NCBI GenBank assembly: GCA_032164245.1
Contig: JAVMKO010000001.1
Location: 17,521,603-17,585,602, forward strand
Direction: 5' to 3'
Length of the DNA: 64,000 nucleotides
Origin: Sternotherus odoratus
Taxonomy: Eukaryota > Chordata > Testudines > Kinosternidae
The notes below the pieces were generated by a model. That model saw nothing but the letters and a program-made list of their open reading frames with translations, searched no databases and was not told the DNA's origin. Made by a program: the position numbers and the translations under genes. Below are positions 22,148-30,167 of the stretch, piece by piece; position 1 is the stretch's first letter; every line of letters starts with the position of its first letter.

Positions 22148-22245
22148 GGAATGGACATGAGCAACACATCTCGAAGAACCAACGTTACGAGGTAAGTAAC
22201 TGTTCTTTCTTCTTCGAGTGATTGCTCATGTCCATTCCACATGTG
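22148..22245. repeat. DIRS internal complementary region (circle-junction template)
   Basis: 22148-22208 is the reverse complement of the left terminus 21904-21964. 22207-22245 is the reverse complement of the right terminus 27775-27813. The two meet at 22207-22208 (GTTCTTTC|TTCTTCGAG) with a two-base overlap. In the DIRS replication model this segment templates the joining of both ends into a circle before integration. It lies just beyond the stop codon of the recombinase frame, its usual place. Confidence 0.95.
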
Positions 22246-22257
22246 ACTTGCGAGCAG

Positions 22258-25128
22258 TTATCTGGGAGGAGGGTGAGGAGTACCTTTAGTTCCTACCGCT
22301 AGAACCGCCTGTCCCACGGCGGCATCCTCCATTGACTGCTGCACGATGGCGTAATGCGACGCGAAGGTGTGTACAGAAGACCACGTCGCCGCTCTACAGA
22401 TGTCCAGGATCGGAATGTGTGCCAGGAATGCCGTGGATGCAGCCTGCGCCCTGGTCGAATGCGCCGTCAGTGCTGGGGGAGTAGCATTCGAGAGGTTATA
22501 ACACATTTTAATACATGACGTAATCCAGGTTGAGAGACACTGGGTAGAAACCGGTAACCCTTTCATCCTTTCTGCCACTGAAATAAAAAGTTGTGGAGAT
22601 TTACGAAAAGTCTTGGTTCTGTCAATATAAAAGGCTAAAGCCCTCTTCACATCCAAAGAGTGAAGCATTCTTTCCCTATTGGTAGCATGGGGCTTGGGAA
22701 AGAATACCGGTAAAAACACGTCCTGGTTCATATGGAATGGTGAGATTACCTTGGGGAGAAAGGCCGGGTGAGGACGCAACTGGACCTTATCCTTATGGAA
22801 GACCGTGTAGGGGGGCTCGGAAGTGAGAGCCCTAAGTTCGCAAACTCTACGGGCAGAAGTGATTGCCACTAAAAAGACAGTCTTCCATGAAAGATAGGAT
22901 AGTGGGCATGTGCCCATGGGCTCAAATGGGGGTCTCATCAATGCCCTCAGTACAAGATTGAGGTCCCACGGGGGGACGGGTTGGCGGACTTGGGGATACA
23001 ACCTCTCTAGACCCTTCAAAAATCTGAGAACCACGGGGTTGCTAAATATTGTAGTGCCCCCAACCCCTACGTGGAAAGCTGATATAGCGGCCAGGTGTAC
23101 CCTAATAGTAGAGAGCGCTAACCCCTGTTGCTTCAACTCAAGTAGGTAATCCAAGATACTGGGGATTGTGGAGGTCATAGGCTCCCTACCCTTCCCTCGG
23201 GACCAGAAGGAGAAACGCTTCCATTTGGCCGTATACGTCAGCCTAGTGGAAGGCTTCCTGCTACCGAGGAGGACATCCCTAACTGAATCCGAGCACTGCA
23301 TTTCCTCGGGATTCAGCCACGGATATTCCACGCCGTGAGGTGGAGCGACTGTAGGTTGGGGTGCAACAATCTGCCGTGGTCCTGGGAAATCAGTGTTGGG
23401 GACAGGGGCAGTGTTAAGGGTCTCGTCACACACATTGACCTCAGCACCGTGTACCAGTGCTGCCGAGGCCACGCCGGGGCTATCACTATGAGAGACGCTC
23501 TGTCCTGCTGGGCTTTGATCAACACCCTGTGTATGAGGGGAAAAGGGGGAAACGCATAGAGCAGGCCCCCTGACCATGTTACCTGAAAGGCATCCCCTTC
23601 TGACCCCGGACTGAGGTTGAGGAGGGAGCAAAACCTCTGACACTTCCTGTTGGCCTTCGTGGCGAACAGGTCTATGAGGGGAAACCCCCACCTTAGGAAA
23701 ATCGAGTGTGCCACATCCGGTCTGAGTGACCAGTCGTGGCCTCTGAATGAGCGGCTGAGAGTATCGGCCAGCACGTTTTGGGTCCCTGGGAGATATGTAG
23801 CTGTAAGGGAGATCCCTCGAGGAATGCAGAAATCCCAGAGAGCGAGGGCTTCCCTGCACAGGCGAGAAGAGCGAGCACCACCCTGTTTGTTTATATAGAA
23901 CATCGTGGCTGTATTGTCTGTTAGAACTGACACATACTTGCCTCGCAGGAGTGGTTGGAACGTCTGACATGCTAGACGAACCGCTCTGAGCTCCCTGACG
24001 TTGATATGAAGGGACAGTTCTTCCTGTGACCATAAGCCCTGGGTCCGGATCTCTCCGAGATGAGCTCCCCATCCTAGGGAGGAAGCATCTGTCACCAGGG
24101 TGATAGAAGGCTGTGGCTTGCGAAAGGGAACCCCTGAATTTAACGACTGAGGTTGGAGCCACCAGTGGAGGGAGCGTCTGACCTGCACTGGAAGGGTCAC
24201 TATACGGTCCAGAGGGTCCCTGCGCTGGTTGTATACGCCTGCGAACCATGCTTGTAAGGGTCGGAGGCGAAGTCTTGCGTATGGCACCACGTAAGTGCAC
24301 GCCGCCATGTGCCCCATGAGGACCATACAGTTTCTGGCCGTCGTGGTTGGAAACTGCAGGAGTGAACGGATAATGTCCGAGATGGAATCGGCCCGGGCCG
24401 AAGGTAAGAAAGCCCTTGCTTGCAGAGAATCCAATATGACCCCTATGAACTCGATCCGCTGTGTGGGAATGAGGGTGGACTTTGGAACATTTAGGATGAG
24501 TCCCAATCGGAGGAAGGTCTCCCTGATGAACCGTATGTGCGATTTTAAGAGGCTTCTTGAATTTGCTCTTATGAGCCAGTCGTCCAGGTAAGGGTAGACA
24601 TGAATGCCTTTCCTTCTGAGAAAGGCTGCCACTACTGCCATGCACTTTGTGAATACCCTTGGGGCGGTCGAAAGCCCGAAGGGGAGAGCCGTAAACTGGT
24701 AGTGCTGTCGTCCGAGTACGAAGCGCAGGAATCTTCGGTGAGAGGGGATAATAGAGATGTGGAAATACGCATCTTTCAAGTCGAGGGCCGCGAACCAGTC
24801 TCCATGTGCCATAGCCGGGATTATGGACGCCAATGATAGCATGCGAAACTTCAACTTCTTTATGTATGAGTTGAGGCCGCGCAGGTCCAAGATGGGGCGA
24901 AGGCCGCCCTTGGCCTTTGGAATGAGGAAATAACGGGAATAGTATCCTTTGCCCCGGAATTCTTGAGGAACCTCCTCTATAGCACCCAAAGACAAGAGGG
25001 TCTGTACCTCCTGATCTAGGAGTTGCTCGTGAGATGGGTCCCTGAAGAGGGACGGGGAGGGAGGATGGGTGGGGGGGAGGGTGTGGAATTGGATGGAATA
25101 ACCCGCCTCTACAAGGCTGAGTACCCAT
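22258..25128 (-). CDS. DIRS tyrosine recombinase (C-terminal part of a long overlapping frame)
   Basis: The 956-codon frame ends in a tyrosine recombinase of the DIRS/phage-integrase family, which would insert the circular DNA copy into the genome. The recombinase covers about residues 600-956. A SAM-like N-terminal region contains 'RLTYTAKWKRF' and 'YLLELKQQGLALSTIRVHLAAIS'. Catalytic candidates are Arg761 in 'SARRVCEL', His890 and Arg893 in 'AHSTRAQA', and Tyr926 in 'ASHYAIV' (codon 22351-22353). The first ~600 codons overlap the RT frame (23313-25250) in another phase and show no domain. A plausible own start is Met610 (ATG at 23301), 12 bases after the RT stop; the frame also permits a frameshift or longer overlap. 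No stop interrupts it. Function is certain at family level; the start is not. Confidence 0.9.
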   Translation of the reverse strand: MGTQPCRGGLFHPIPHPPPHPSSLPVPLQGPISRATPRSGGTDPLVFGCYRGGSSRIPGQRILFPLFPHSKGQGRPSPHLGPARPQLIHKEVEVSHAIIGVHNPGYGTWRLVRGPRLERCVFPHLYYPLSPKIPALRTRTTALPVYGSPLRAFDRPKGIHKVHGSSGSLSQKERHSCLPLPGRLAHKSKFKKPLKIAHTVHQGDLPPIGTHPKCSKVHPHSHTADRVHRGHIGFSASKGFLTFGPGRFHLGHYPFTPAVSNHDGQKLYGPHGAHGGVHLRGAIRKTSPPTLTSMVRRRIQPAQGPSGPYSDPSSAGQTLPPLVAPTSVVKFRGSLSQATAFYHPGDRCFLPRMGSSSRRDPDPGLMVTGRTVPSYQRQGAQSGSSSMSDVPTTPARQVCVSSNRQYSHDVLYKQTGWCSLFSPVQGSPRSLGFLHSSRDLPYSYISPRDPKRAGRYSQPLIQRPRLVTQTGCGTLDFPKVGVSPHRPVRHEGQQEVSEVLLPPQPQSGVRRGCLSGNMVRGPALCVSPFSPHTQGVDQSPAGQSVSHSDSPGVASAALVHGAEVNVCDETLNTAPVPNTDFPGPRQIVAPQPTVAPPHGVEYPWLNPEEMQCSDSVRDVLLGSRKPSTRLTYTAKWKRFSFWSRGKGREPMTSTIPSILDYLLELKQQGLALSTIRVHLAAISAFHVGVGGTTIFSNPVVLRFLKGLERLYPQVRQPVPPWDLNLVLRALMRPPFEPMGTCPLSYLSWKTVFLVAITSARRVCELRALTSEPPYTVFHKDKVQLRPHPAFLPKVISPFHMNQDVFLPVFFPKPHATNRERMLHSLDVKRALAFYIDRTKTFRKSPQLFISVAERMKGLPVSTQCLSTWITSCIKMCYNLSNATPPALTAHSTRAQAASTAFLAHIPILDICRAATWSSVHTFASHYAIVQQSMEDAAVGQAVLAVGTKGTPHPPPR

Positions 25129-25250
25129 CTGTCGGAGGTAATAGATACCCAGGCCTGGTAGAATCGGGATAAGCGGTTCAGAAATGGCAAGTGAACTGGT
25201 TCGGGGTCCTCGTGCGCACCTTCAAAATCCTGGTCTGGGTTGTTGCGCAC
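23313..25250 (-). CDS. DIRS reverse transcriptase / RNase H
   Basis: 645 codons, open throughout. This enzyme copies the element RNA into DNA. The RT domain (about residues 70-300) has 'SRYFLIPKAKGGLRPILDLR', 'FAALDLKDAYFHI', 'LPFGLSTAPRVF' and the catalytic 'YLDDWL' with Asp223-Asp224 (near 24579-24584). RNase H follows with Asp388 ('TDASSLGWG'), Glu420 ('NVRELRA') and Asp445 ('LTDNTA'). The C-terminal ~130 residues ('IDLFATKAN' from Asp527; 'FPPF' at 567-570) lie where DIRS proteins carry a Dam-like methyltransferase; whether this copy keeps that activity is unclear. The start overlaps the end of the Gag-like frame by 29 bases, and the stop lies next to the recombinase Met610. Confidence 0.95.
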   Translation of the reverse strand: MRNNPDQDFEGAHEDPEPVHLPFLNRLSRFYQAWVSITSDRWVLSLVEAGYSIQFHTLPPTHPPSPSLFRDPSHEQLLDQEVQTLLSLGAIEEVPQEFRGKGYYSRYFLIPKAKGGLRPILDLRGLNSYIKKLKFRMLSLASIIPAMAHGDWFAALDLKDAYFHISIIPSHRRFLRFVLGRQHYQFTALPFGLSTAPRVFTKCMAVVAAFLRRKGIHVYPYLDDWLIRANSRSLLKSHIRFIRETFLRLGLILNVPKSTLIPTQRIEFIGVILDSLQARAFLPSARADSISDIIRSLLQFPTTTARNCMVLMGHMAACTYVVPYARLRLRPLQAWFAGVYNQRRDPLDRIVTLPVQVRRSLHWWLQPQSLNSGVPFRKPQPSITLVTDASSLGWGAHLGEIRTQGLWSQEELSLHINVRELRAVRLACQTFQPLLRGKYVSVLTDNTATMFYINKQGGARSSRLCREALALWDFCIPRGISLTATYLPGTQNVLADTLSRSFRGHDWSLRPDVAHSIFLRWGFPLIDLFATKANRKCQRFCSLLNLSPGSEGDAFQVTWSGGLLYAFPPFPLIHRVLIKAQQDRASLIVIAPAWPRQHWYTVLRSMCVTRPLTLPLSPTLISQDHGRLLHPNLQSLHLTAWNIRG

Positions 25251-27489
25251 CCGAATTCTGGGATTGTCGGGATCCGGGTCTTGGGCGGCCGCGGCCAGCT
25301 CCCCTGCCGCCCCTCCTAGGCTGATCTCTCCGCGTTTGAGGTTGGAAGGGTCGAGACGGAGGGGGAGGGGGTGGTCTGAAGGGCCTCCTCTGAGTCTGAG
25401 GAGTATGTAGGCCCAAAGACCGCAGCATTGCCCTTGAGTCTTTTAAAGACTGTAACTTTTTATCTGTATCCAGATGAAACAGGCCCTGTTTGTCGAAAGG
25501 TAGGTCCTGGATGGTTGACTGTACTGGGGGAGGGATCCCGGAGACCTGGAGCCATGCCCCCCTTCTCATCACCAGTCCTGTCGCCAGTTGTCTGGAGGCT
25601 GAGTCTACCGAGTCCAACGCTGCCTGTAGAGCAGCTCTGGATACCAGTCTGCCCTCGTCAACTATGGCCTTGAACTCCTTAGCCGAATCTTTATGGACCT
25701 GGTTCTGAAATTTGTCCATGGCCGCCCAAGAGTTGTAGGAATATCTACTCAGAGCTGCCTGCTGGTTGGCCACCCTGAGTTGAAGCGCAGCAGATGAGTA
25801 GACCTTCCTCCCCAAAAGGTCAAGCTTTTTTGCGTCATGAGACCGAGGGGTAGGTCCTGTTTGGCCTTGACGCTCACGGTGGTTGACGGCATCAGCTACT
25901 AACGACCCCGGTGGGGGGTGAGTAAAAAGGAATTCATAGCCGGTACGTGGGGCAAAATAGCGTCTCTCCACTCCCCTGGCCGTGGGTGGGATAGATGACG
26001 GGGTCTGCCAAAGGTTGTCCATTGTCGACTGTATTTTCCGAAGGAAAGGCAGAGCCACCCTAGTGGGGGAGTCAGACTTAAGGATGTCCACTGTAGGATC
26101 ATCCTCGTCTTGGACCTCTTCAAGCTGCAGACTAAGGTTTTGTGCCACACGGCGAAGAAGGTCCTGATGGCCACGGACATCCATTGGTGGTAGTGATGTA
26201 GAGGACCCAGCCACCGCTTCATCAGGGGAGGATGAGGAGGAAGCCAGCTGAGGGTCATCCGCATGCTGTGGATCATCGATATGCTGTTGGGGATCTACCT
26301 GTAGGGTGCCGTGAGTAATGGTGGACTCCGGTACCGAGGACCCCGGTGCCGATGGTACCGTGCGCTCCCCCTCTACTTCCAGCTGGGGTCTCGTGACCGT
26401 CGCTGAGACGGGACCCCGCGGCACCGAGGGCAGCGACGCCGCTATGGATGCCGGTCCCTGCGCTTGGTGAATGGCGAAAGGGGTCCAGAAGGGCCACTGC
26501 ACCGGGCCTCGACCGTCTTCCCTCCATTCGGTGTCTCGGTGCCGGTGGGATGAGTGCCGGTGCCGGGAATGGTGCCGGGATGAATGCCGACTGTGCCTGG
26601 AATACGACCTATAGGACCTGGAGTCCGACTCAGACGAATAATCTGAGTGTGACCATGGCGGGGCGGTGCCGTCCGGTGCCACCATCGGTTGGGTCGAGGG
26701 GTACAGCTCCCGGTGCCGGCTCACTGGCTGAGTTGGGCCCTGGAGTGGCGGCACCGTTGAAAGTGCTGCTGCACCCGGCGTCTCATGGGACGGTGGCGGT
26801 ACCGTCTCCACTGGTACCGGGGTTGGTATCATCGGCGGGATGACCGGTGCCGATGTCCTAGGGAGCGGTGCCGGTATCAAGAAGTGCGGAACTGGATCTC
26901 TGGTCAAGTCCAAGAGATCGGTTGCCGCATCGAAAGCCTCAGGGGTTGACGGCATGTCTAACCCGGGCTGTTCTCTCTCTGAGGAGAATAGAGGCTCCTG
27001 AGAGGTAGGCGCGGTCTCCGCGACACGCGGCTGCGCCGGCACCGGCTCAGCTCGGGGCTGTTGACCATGCCCCGGAGCCGTTCGTGCTGCAGGGTGGGCA
27101 CCGGAGGTCTTACGGGCCGGAGAGCGCCCCCTTGCCTTCTTAGACGGCACCGGCGATTGTGAGCGGTGCCGCCTGGAGGATCCTGCACGGTGCCGAGGCG
27201 ACCGGTGCTTGGAAGCCTTCTTATCTTTCGGTGCCGCGGCACCGCGGACTGATGCCGGTGCGCTAGCCGAAGTGGAAGGTTGAGATGGCTGCAGGGCAGA
27301 CTCCATCAAGATCAATTTGAGGCGATGATCTCTCTCCTTTTTGGTGCGAGCCTTAAAGCCTTTGCAAATCGAGCAGCGCTCGGTTTGATGACCCTCTCCC
27401 AAACACTTCAAACAATGGGAGTGAGGGTCACTCACGGGCATAGGCTTACCGCACTGATTGCAGTTTTTAAATCCCGACGCCCCAGGCAT
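25222..27489 (-). CDS. DIRS Gag-like protein (ORF1)
   Basis: 755 codons, uninterrupted, first frame of the element. The N-terminus has a Cys/His cluster, C10-x2-C13...H25-C26-x2-C29...H34-x4-C39-x2-C42, in the layout 'CxxC..DPHxxCxxCLGxxHxxxxCxxC' that I associate with vertebrate DIRS ORF1 proteins; it probably binds nucleic acid. Residues about 70-150 are basic and Ser/Arg-rich. 270-310 are Ser/His/Arg-rich ('SRHSRHSSRHHSRHRH'). 390-460 are acidic and Ser-rich. A more ordered part covers about 480-680 ('LPFLRKIQSTMDNLWQTP', 'YSYNSWAAMDKFQNQV'). The tail is Arg/Gly-rich. The role in packaging the RNA is inferred from position and composition. The start is the first Met of the frame, 146 bases inside the right repeat. 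Confidence 0.9.
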   Translation of the reverse strand: MPGASGFKNCNQCGKPMPVSDPHSHCLKCLGEGHQTERCSICKGFKARTKKERDHRLKLILMESALQPSQPSTSASAPASVRGAAAPKDKKASKHRSPRHRAGSSRRHRSQSPVPSKKARGRSPARKTSGAHPAARTAPGHGQQPRAEPVPAQPRVAETAPTSQEPLFSSEREQPGLDMPSTPEAFDAATDLLDLTRDPVPHFLIPAPLPRTSAPVIPPMIPTPVPVETVPPPSHETPGAAALSTVPPLQGPTQPVSRHRELYPSTQPMVAPDGTAPPWSHSDYSSESDSRSYRSYSRHSRHSSRHHSRHRHSSHRHRDTEWREDGRGPVQWPFWTPFAIHQAQGPASIAASLPSVPRGPVSATVTRPQLEVEGERTVPSAPGSSVPESTITHGTLQVDPQQHIDDPQHADDPQLASSSSSPDEAVAGSSTSLPPMDVRGHQDLLRRVAQNLSLQLEEVQDEDDPTVDILKSDSPTRVALPFLRKIQSTMDNLWQTPSSIPPTARGVERRYFAPRTGYEFLFTHPPPGSLVADAVNHRERQGQTGPTPRSHDAKKLDLLGRKVYSSAALQLRVANQQAALSRYSYNSWAAMDKFQNQVHKDSAKEFKAIVDEGRLVSRAALQAALDSVDSASRQLATGLVMRRGAWLQVSGIPPPVQSTIQDLPFDKQGLFHLDTDKKLQSLKDSRAMLRSLGLHTPQTQRRPFRPPPPPPSRPFQPQTRRDQPRRGGRGAGRGRPRPGSRQSQNSGAQQPRPGF

Positions 27490-27634
27490 AACCTGGCGTC
27501 AGGACAAACAAAGCTTCGAACTATACAACTAACACTAAGTATATTAACTACTAACTAACTATAACACTAACTATTGATCAAACACGAGTATCACGGGATA
27601 GCACAGAGCTGTTCCAGCAACCGCCACGGACGGA

Positions 27635-27796
27635 AAGAAGGAACTGAGCGGGGGAAGGGTCGGCAGGGGAATATATACATTGCCATATCGGCGCCACTCC
27701 AGGGGTCGCCCCTGCCGACCCTACGGGTATCGCTAGGGAAAAAGTTCCGGAACCGTGCATGCGCGGTGCGCACACACATGTGGAATGGACATGAGC
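27635..27796. repeat. DIRS inverted terminal repeat, right copy
   Basis: Exact reverse complement of 21950-22111. It is followed by the 17-base extension 27797-27813 ending CGAAGAAGAA. As the element reads leftwards this is its 5' end, so the promoter should lie here; a TATATA (27671-27676) is present, but its role is unproven. Confidence 0.95.
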
Positions 27797-27813
27797 AATC
27801 ACTCGAAGAAGAA

Positions 27814-29480
27814 CCCTGTAGATCCCTCAGCTCTCTGCCCCTCCCTCCTCCAACGGAACCCCGGAGATCACTCAGCTCACTGCCCCTCCCTCCTCCAACG
27901 GAACCCCGGAGATCACTCAGCTCACTGCCCCTCCCCCCTCCCAACGGAACCCCGGAGATCACTCAGCTCACTGCCCCTCCCCCCTCCCAACGGAACCCCG
28001 GAGATCACTCAGCTCACTGCCCCTCCCCCCTCCCAACAGAACCCCGGAGATCACTCAGCTCACTGCCCCTCCTTCCTCCCAACGGAACCCCGGAGATCAC
28101 TCAGCTCACTGCCCCTCCCCCCTCCCAACAGAACCCCGGGGATCCCTCAGCTCACTGCCCCTCCCCCCTCCCAACGGAACCCCAGAGATCCCTCAGCTCA
28201 CTGCCCCTCCCCCCTCCCAACGGAACCCCGGAGATCCCTCAGCTCACTGCCCCTCCCTCCTCCAACGGAACCCCGGAGAGCACTCAGCTCACTGCCCCTC
28301 CCTCCTCCAACGGAACCCCGGAGATCCCTCAGCTCACTGCCCCTCCCTCCTCCAACGGAACCCCGGAGAGCACTCAGCTCACTGCCCCTCCCTTCTCCAA
28401 CGGAACCCCGGAGATCCCTCAGCTCACTGCCCCTCCCTCCTCCAACGGAACCCCGGAGATCCCTCAGCTCACTGCCCCTCCCTCCTCCAACGGAACCCCG
28501 GAGAGCACTCAGCTCACTGCCCCTCCCTCCTCCAACGGAACCCCGGAGATCACTCAGCTCACTGCCCCTCCCTCCTCCAACGGAACCCCGGAGATCACTC
28601 AGCTCACTGCCCCTCCCTCCTCCCACGGAACCCCGGAGATCACTCAGCTCACTGCCCCTCCCTCCTCCAACGGAACCCCGGAGATCACTCAGCTCACTGC
28701 CCCTCCCTCCTCCAACAGAACCCCGGAGATCACTCAGGTCACTGCCCCTCCCTCCTCCCACGGAACCCCGGAGATCACTCAGCTCACTGCCCCTCCCTCC
28801 TCCCAATGGAACCCCGGAGATCACTCAGCTCACTGCCCCTCCCCCCTCCTAACAGAACCCCGGGGATCCCTCAGCTCACTGCCCCTCCCCCCTCCCAACG
28901 GAACCCCAGAGCCCTCAGCTCACTGCCCCTCCCCCCTCCCAACAGAACCCCGGAGATCCCTCAGCTCACTGCCCCTCCCTCCTCCAACGGAACCCCGGAG
29001 AGCACTCAGCTCACTGCCCCTCCCTCCTCCAACGGAACCCCGGAGATCCCTCAGCTCACTGCCCCTCCCTCCTCCAACGGAACCCCGGAGAGCACTCAGC
29101 TCACTGCCCCTCCCTTCTCCAACGAAACCCCGGAGATCCCTCAGCTCACTGCCCCTCCCTCCTCCAACGGAACCCCGGAGAGCACTCAGCTCACTGCCCC
29201 TCCCTCCTCCAACGGAACCCCGGAGATCACTCAGCTCACTGCCCCTCCCTCCTCCAACGGAACCCCGGAGATCACTCAGCTCACTGCCCCTCCCTCCTCC
29301 CACGGAACCCCGGAGATCACTCAGCTCACTGCCCCTCCCTCCTCCAACGGAACCCCGGAGATCACTCAGCTCACTGCCCCTCCCTCCTCCAACGGAACCC
29401 CGGAGATCACTCAGCTCACTGCCCCTCCCTCCTCCAACGGAACCCTGGAGATCCCTCAGTTCTCTGCCCCTCCCCCCTCC
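27814..29480 (+). repeat. 45-bp minisatellite, about 36 units, in the Helitron
   Basis: Tandem units of 45-47 bp: CTCAGCTCACTGCCCCTCCC, then TCCTCC or CCCTCCC, then AACGGAACCCCGGAGA plus TCC, TCA or GCA. Most units are 45 bp. A longer block is itself repeated 722 bp downstream: the marker CCTTCTCCAA at 28391 and 29113; the marker CCCACGG at 28622 and 29299, one unit shorter. Because 45 is a multiple of three, all frames stay open over long stretches on both strands (up to 676 codons), giving proline/leucine/serine repeats that are not genes. Confidence 0.96.
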
Positions 29481-29589
29481 AAACGGAACCCCAGAATCCA
29501 TCAGCTCTGTGCCGCCCCCCACCTGCAAAGGTCCCCGGAATCCCTCGGCTCTGGGCCCCCTCCCCGCCTGCGACGGATCCGAGTTGGGT

Positions 29590-29789
29590 TTGGTGGGACG
29601 GTAAGTGAGGTGGGGGTGTCGGGTTTGGTCGGGGGGGTGAGGTGGGGGTGTTGGGTTTGCTTGGGGGGTGGGAAGGTGTCGGGGTGGGTGAGGGGTGAGG
29701 GGTGGGTGTTGGGGTTGGTCAGGGGGTGTCAGCTGTCTGCCACCTCCCCACCTCCGACTGACCCGAGCAGCGCCGGGCACTTATGCTAG
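29590..29789 (+). repeat. Helitron 3' terminal region with G-rich repeats
   Basis: G-rich units (GTGTCGGGTTTGGTCGGGGG, GTTGGGTTTGCTTGGGGG) precede the conserved end CAGCTGTCTGCC...CGCCGGGCACTTATGCTAG. It matches 400-623 closely, which supports one family for both copies. Confidence 0.88.
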
Positions 29790-30167
29790 TATATTCATAA
29801 ATAACCACGTGGGGGGGGGGGGTTGGTTCCTTTAAACAGTAATGGGAGCATTCTTCCTGTTTGCAAGACAATAACTGTGTCCTGTGCTAAATGAACTCAA
29901 AGGCTGAAAGTCAAAGAGTTTCTATGGTTAATACTGAGATAAAAGGGAATACCCTCAGATTATCACTCTACTGACTGCTGTGCTCTCACTTGCTATACTA
30001 TACCACCCCCTGCTCTGGCTAGCTACTACCCTCAGGACGCCCCCATTTGCTCACATCAAGTGATGTCCATTTCACTGTCTCGCCACCCTGTTACCCCTCT
30101 AACCCCAACCTTCTCCCCCTTGCTCCTCCTTGACTCTGGAACAATGGTTAGGCACTCATTCCCTTAG
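29790..30167. other. Unique sequence after the Helitron
   Basis: A G12 run at about 29811-29822. No gene or repeat recognised. Confidence 0.45.

Larger units (their letters stand above)
21904..27813 (-). mobile_element. DIRS-type tyrosine-recombinase retrotransposon, apparently intact
   Basis: A complete DIRS element, transcribed right to left. It has inverted terminal repeats (identical at 21950-22111 and 27635-27796) with short terminal extensions. An internal complementary region lies at 22148-22245. Three open frames follow in the order Gag-like, RT/RNase H, tyrosine recombinase. It lies in the Helitron minisatellite with no target duplication: the left flank ends CCAACGGA and the right flank starts CCCTGTAGATCC, together close to the array's CAACGGAACCCCGGAGATCC. 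Absence of a duplication fits recombinase-mediated integration. Open frames and identical repeats point to recent insertion. Confidence 0.96.
21548..29789 (+). mobile_element. Helitron, non-autonomous, interrupted by a DIRS element
   Basis: The left end begins A|TCTATATATATAAAAG (21548). The right end is CCCGAGCAGCGCCGGGC, 8 bases, then CTAG|T (29786-29790). A TC start, a short GC hairpin followed by CTRR, insertion between host A and T, and no target duplication are the Helitron criteria. The 5' 250 bases include a (GTAT)n tract and GAGCCAGAGACTTGAAATTT, typical of vertebrate Helitrons. The rest is minisatellite. No Rep/helicase frame exists, so mobilisation would need another copy. Without the inserted DIRS the element would be about 2.3 kb. 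A second copy's 3' end is at 1-623. Confidence 0.85.

Noticed and set aside
22258..23301. Phage integrase or prophage
   Set aside because: The recombinase sits with RT/RNase H and Gag frames, inverted repeats and an internal complementary region, which is the DIRS layout and not a phage.
22910..27558. Plus-strand frames within the DIRS (60-131 codons)
   Set aside because: Antisense shadows of the three real DIRS frames, with no motifs.
27814..29480. CRISPR-like array
   Set aside because: The units are contiguous tandem repeats without unique spacers, in a vertebrate Helitron.
27574..29604. Long frames (676, 365 and 327 codons plus, 208 and 286 codons minus) of PPPTEPRRSLSSLPL type
   Set aside because: They are translations of the 45-bp minisatellite, whose period keeps frames open on both strands; there is no domain, no plausible start and no independent support.
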